Below, piece by piece: positions 60,201-64,000 of a stretch of DNA of 64,000 nt. The position numbers and the translations under genes were made by a program. The stretch spans positions 351,501 through 415,500 of the forward strand of contig JANUWF010001179.1 of NCBI GenBank assembly GCA_026120185.1, written 5' to 3'. Numbering within the stretch: position 1 is the first letter of the stretch; each line of letters begins with the position of its first letter. The notes below the pieces were generated by a model, which worked only from the letters and a program-made list of their open reading frames with translations, was not told where the DNA came from and searched no databases. The stretch is from Voacanga thouarsii (Eukaryota > Streptophyta > Magnoliopsida > Gentianales > Apocynaceae).

Positions 60201-63200
60201 ATGACAGAAGCTCAAGCATGGATGTATAATAGACTCTTACTTGGTAAAAAAAGGTTAACGAGGGAGTTTCTTCATGGAATTGATGAGTTTGTTCAATTTG
60301 CAACTACACAAGTTGATTTTACTAGTGGAAGAAAAATAAGGTGTCCATGGTCAAAATGCAAAAATCGTAGGTTTTCTGAGGTAGATGATGTAAAGCTACA
60401 TTTATGTCAGAAAGGATTTATCCCAAATTACTATCAATGGCATGCTCATGGGGAACCTTATATTTTTAGTTCACAACGAAGGAATAGCATAGAGGTTGAT
60501 GATGAAAGAGAGGAAAGTCCTATTGTAAGCCATCAAATTAGGGAAATGGTATTTGATGCAACAGGACATGATATAAGATTTAATAAAACTATACAGATAG
60601 AAGAAGAGCCTAATACGAATGTACAAAGTTTCTATGATCTGCTACATGCTGCAGATAAGCCTTTATGGCCAGGGTGTAGTCACTCCCAGTTATCTACAGT
60701 TGTGCGACTTCTGAACATTAAGTCTGATTATAACTTACCTGAAGCATGTTATGATGCAATATCACAGCTAATTAAAGATGTCACACCTGAAGAGGATAAG
60801 CTGCCTAAAAACTTTTATAAGACAAAAAAGCTTGTATCTGGGTTAGGACTTCCATATGAACAAATAGATTGTTGTGAAAATGGCTGTATGCTTTTTCGAA
60901 AAGACTGTATTGGGTTCACACACTGTATGTGTTGCAACCATCCTAGATTGAAACCAAAAAAAGGAAGTTCGGGCGTGGAGAAAAATGTAGCATATGCGAG
61001 AATGCACTACCTCCCATTAACAGCAAGATTGCAATGATTGTATGCTTCAAAAGCTACAGCTGAGCATATGAGATGGCATGCGGAACATGAATCCATTCAG
61101 AGCACTATTAGTCATCCTTTTGATGCAAAAGCTTGGAAGGTTTTCAATAGCACATACCTAACATTTTCTTTTGAGGCTTGAAATGTAAGACTTGGACTTT
61201 CTACTGATGGTTTTGCTCCATTTGGGATATCTGGTAAGCAGTATTTATGTTGACCTATGACGGTAATACCATATAATTTACCACATGATATGTGTATGAA
61301 AACGTCATACATTTTCCTTAGTACAATAATACCTGGTCCTAAGAATCCCAAGAAGAAGCTCGATGTCTATTTGCAGCCTTTGGTTGATGAATTGCTACAT
61401 CTATAAGAAGTCAGACGGGTGGAGTATAGCTGGTAGATTATCTTGTCCATATTGTATGGAAAAATCAAAGGCATTCAGGCTTCAAAACTCTAAAAAGCAA
61501 TGCTTCTTTGATTGCCATCGACAATTTTTACCATTACGCCACCCTTTTCGGAAGAATAAGAGCTCATTTAGAAAGAACCGAATTGAGGATTCAGCACCCC
61601 CACGTAGACTAAGTGGGGATGAAATATGGGCACAGGTGAAGGATTTTCCAACTGTCATTAAAAATGGTCGGAATCACGTACGTGTAGGATACGGGAAATC
61701 CCACAACTGGAGTAAGCAAAGTATATTTTGGAGCTTACCATATTGGAGGACAAATGTCATTAGACATAATCTTGATGTAATGCATATTATTAAGAATTTT
61801 TTTGATAATATCTTCAATACAGTCTTTGACGTGAAGGGGAAGACAAAAGACCATGAGAATGCAAGGAGAGATTTACGTGAGATTTGCCGACGAAAGGATT
61901 TAGAGTTAGTAGAAGAAGGTACCAAGAAACCAAAGGCATGCTATTGTATGGAAAAAAAATGCTCGAAAAAATTTGTGTGAGTGGATTAAATAGTTGAAAT
62001 TCCCAAATGGTTATGTTTCCAATTTGTCAAGATGTGTGGATGAGAAGCAATGCAAATTATTTGGCCTTAAGAGCCATGATTGTCATGTATTCATGCTTCG
62101 GTTGATACCAATAGCGTTTCGCTATTTGCTTCAAGATGTTGTCAGCAATGCTCTAACAGAATTGAGCTTGTTCTTCAAGGACTTGACTTCTATGTGTTGA
62201 ACAAATTTTGAAACTAGAAGAGAATATTGCTATGATAATATGCAAATTGGAGAAAATTTTTCCACCAAACTTTTTTTATTCAATGGAACATTTGCCAATC
62301 CACTTACCGTATGAAGCTTTAGTGGGAGGTCCTGTGTAATATAAGTGGATGTATCCTTTTGAGAGGTTAGTTAAATATGTAATTTATTATTTTTTAAACC
62401 TCAATTTGTTAATATCCATATTGATAAATCTCCAACCATAGGTTCTTGTACAATTTAAAGAAGAAGGTGAAAAATAAAGCAAGAGTTGAAGCTTCAATTT
62501 GCAATGCATACCTAGTTGAAGAAGTTTCGACGTTTTGTACTTTTTACTTTGATCGTAATGTCAAAACAAAGAGTAAAAGGGTTGAACGAAATGACAATGG
62601 CGATGGTTTTGATGAGTTAACAAGGTCAAATATTTTAACATTTAGCTGTCCTGGGCGGCCATTAGGTGCTGCAAAGACAAGGTGCCTGTCAGATAAAGAG
62701 TATGATGCAGCTGCATTGTATGCGTTGCTAAATACCGAAGAGGTCCAACCATATGTGGAGTGAGTATGAATTTGCACAAATTGTTTTGGAATGACATAAA
62801 TTTTAACATCTCACCATTTTTTTTAATTTAATAAAATTCAGGCTGTTCAAAGTTGAGAAGCGCTCTAATACAACCAACATTTCTGATTCTGAAGGAATAT
62901 GTAAGAATATATCTAATGTCGTGTCATCCCAAATTTCCATTCTAATTAACTTCATCTTTTTTAGTTATAATATTTTTGTGTCAAATAGGTGCATGATCCA
63001 GATAACAATGTTTCAAACGGTGAAATAAAACATCTGAGTTAGGGGCCAAAGAGATTTGTGCGCACGTACACACAGTTTTTTGTTAACGGCTACAACTTTC
63101 ACACAGTTGCTCATAGCAAAAGAAAAGCCACTACAAATAGTGGCGTATGCATAAAAGGTTGTAATAATGATGATGGAGGCATAGTGGATTACTATGGTAC

Positions 63201-63705
63201 TTTGAAGGAAGTGGTGGAGCTAGAGTATCCTAGTTTGCCTATTAAACATGCCTATTTATTTCATTGTGATTGGTATGATCTAAGACATGACGTGGGAGTA
63301 AGAATTCATCCTAGGTACAAACCGCTTGATATTAATTCTAAAAGATTATGGAACAAATTTGACCCATTTGCACTTGCATTTCCAGCAACTCAAGTGTATT
63401 TCGTACCATATCCAAGTACCAGAAAGGATATTGCAGATTGGTTGCATGTTTGTCATGCCGCTGCAAGACGAACGTTAGAGATGGCTACAATTGATAGTGC
63501 ATTGCAAGAAAATGAAGTGCAGAATCCAAGGGACAATCTAAGGGACCTAAACAATATTTATGAAGATGTGGATCCCTCTGTTAATGTTAGTTTGCAAGAG
63601 AATGACGAAGACTTGAAAAGTAGTTCCGATGAATCTAATACAGTAATATCTACTTCAGAGTCAGAAGATGAAGTAGATAGCAAATTCTATAGTGAAAGTG
63701 AATAG
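60201..63705 (+). pseudogene. CACTA transposase (TNP2/Transposase_21 type) with DUF4218 and DUF4216 tails, damaged
   Basis: The first open part, 60201-61037 (278 codons), starts at an ATG with MTEAQAWMYNRLL. It holds the N-terminal zinc-binding region (IRCPWSKCKNRRF, then HLCQKGFIPNYYQWHAHGEP) and the start of the TNP2 core (KPLWPGCSHSQLSTVVRLLN, GLPYEQIDCCENGCMLF). 61038-61363 continues with stops. 61363-61980 holds a Cys-pair region (LSCPYCMEKSKAF) and HNLDVMHIIKNFFDNIFNT, part of the catalytic core. 61994-62365 continues, then introns 62366-62441, 62760-62841 and 62901-62988 separate a DUF4218-like part from a DUF4216-like tail (63058-63705: TQFFVNGYNFHTVAHSKRKA, RLWNKFDPFALAFPATQVYF). A stretch seems deleted near 61385. 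The intact enzyme would have cut and moved the element. Confidence 0.88.
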
Positions 63706-64000
63706 TTATAATATGGTAGAATTTTGAGACATGTTTATATATAATAAGCATTTCTTTTAGATGTATTCAATTGAACATATTAATTTTGTTTTATTTATCT
63801 AATAAAATCGTGACCATTTGTTGATTATTTAGCAGCTTTTTGCTCAAAGTCCCACCATATTCTGTTTTTTTTTTTTTTATTTTAGATTGTTCAAATGTCC
63901 AAAACCAGTGACGTTATTGATTTATGTGTTTTCTTGGACTGGCAAAGCTACGGGAATCTGTGGGGTTTTCAGTCAAACAAGGTTGAAGCTGTCCCCAAGT
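63706..64000. other. CACTA interior, no gene recognised
   Basis: Mostly AT-rich with a T14 run (63867-63880) followed by TTTTAG, which could be a splice acceptor for a further exon, starting near 63888. The window ends before this can be judged. Confidence 0.35.

Larger units (their letters stand above)
55010..64000 (+). mobile_element. CACTA (En/Spm-type) DNA transposon, 5' part; right end outside the window
   Basis: It begins CACTACTAGAAAAAGG, the family terminal inverted repeat. A repeat-rich subterminal zone, a tandem array, a leader exon and a TNP2-type transposase on the plus strand follow. The three bases before it are CTA, the expected length for a target duplication. No inverted copy of the terminus is found up to 64000, so the element exceeds 9 kb here. 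The transposase is damaged, so the copy is probably not autonomous. Confidence 0.9.

Overview
The window looks like a repeat-rich, AT-rich region of a flowering-plant (probably eudicot) nuclear genome. The evidence is plant Copia and Ty3/Gypsy retrotransposons that carry tRNA-Met type primer-binding sites, a CACTA (En/Spm) DNA transposon, a MULE fragment, a decayed plant pararetrovirus, and an RWP-RK (RKD) transcription-factor gene with ordinary GT-AG introns. I found no bacterial-type operons, rRNA, functional tRNA or CRISPR. Almost every coding stretch is transposon-derived and broken. The exception is the RKD gene, whose predicted reading frame is open across four exons.

Layout, left to right. 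1-1390: anonymous AT-rich DNA. 1391-9767: a complete Ty3/Gypsy chromovirus (Tekay/Del-like) with 1.6-1.7 kb LTRs and a perfect ATGCA target duplication; its gag-pol is dead. 9773-10772 and 24842-25258: flanks carrying an acidic minus-strand coding remnant that was split by the next element. 10773-24836: a minus-strand Copia (Copia-B) with a perfect CCCTT duplication. Nested in Copia-B's left LTR at 11515-16847 is a younger minus-strand Copia (Copia-A) whose two 351/352-bp LTRs differ at only two visible sites. Copia-A has lost protease and most of integrase, and in their place holds an intron-containing RKD gene on the opposite strand (14617-15666).

26865-32869: a third minus-strand Copia (Copia-C), related to B and broken at its 5' side. 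32870-40339: a mosaic of two related long Gypsy-LTR-like sequences around a B/C-type LTR fragment, including trinucleotide arrays and a tRNA-like block. 40340-41043: the N-terminal part of a MULE transposase. 41059-48411: a plus-strand Copia (Copia-D) with both outer LTR ends missing. 48412-52380: mostly anonymous AT-rich DNA with one exon-like fragment. 52380-55009: a degenerate caulimovirid RT/RNase H segment on the minus strand. 55010 to the window end: a CACTA element with its 5' terminus, a TTACCAAC-rich subterminal zone, a ~150-bp tandem array, a leader exon and a damaged TNP2-type transposase.

History that can be read from the sequence: an acidic coding region was hit by Copia-B, Copia-B's LTR was later hit by Copia-A, the pararetrovirus segment was hit by the CACTA element, and the MULE was cut by a long LTR. 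The most noteworthy object is the RKD gene carried inside a recently moved Copia element. RKD factors act in egg-cell and germline identity, and one is associated with nucellar embryony in Citrus. A mobile, antisense-embedded copy could be a spare gene, a source of antisense RNA, or both.
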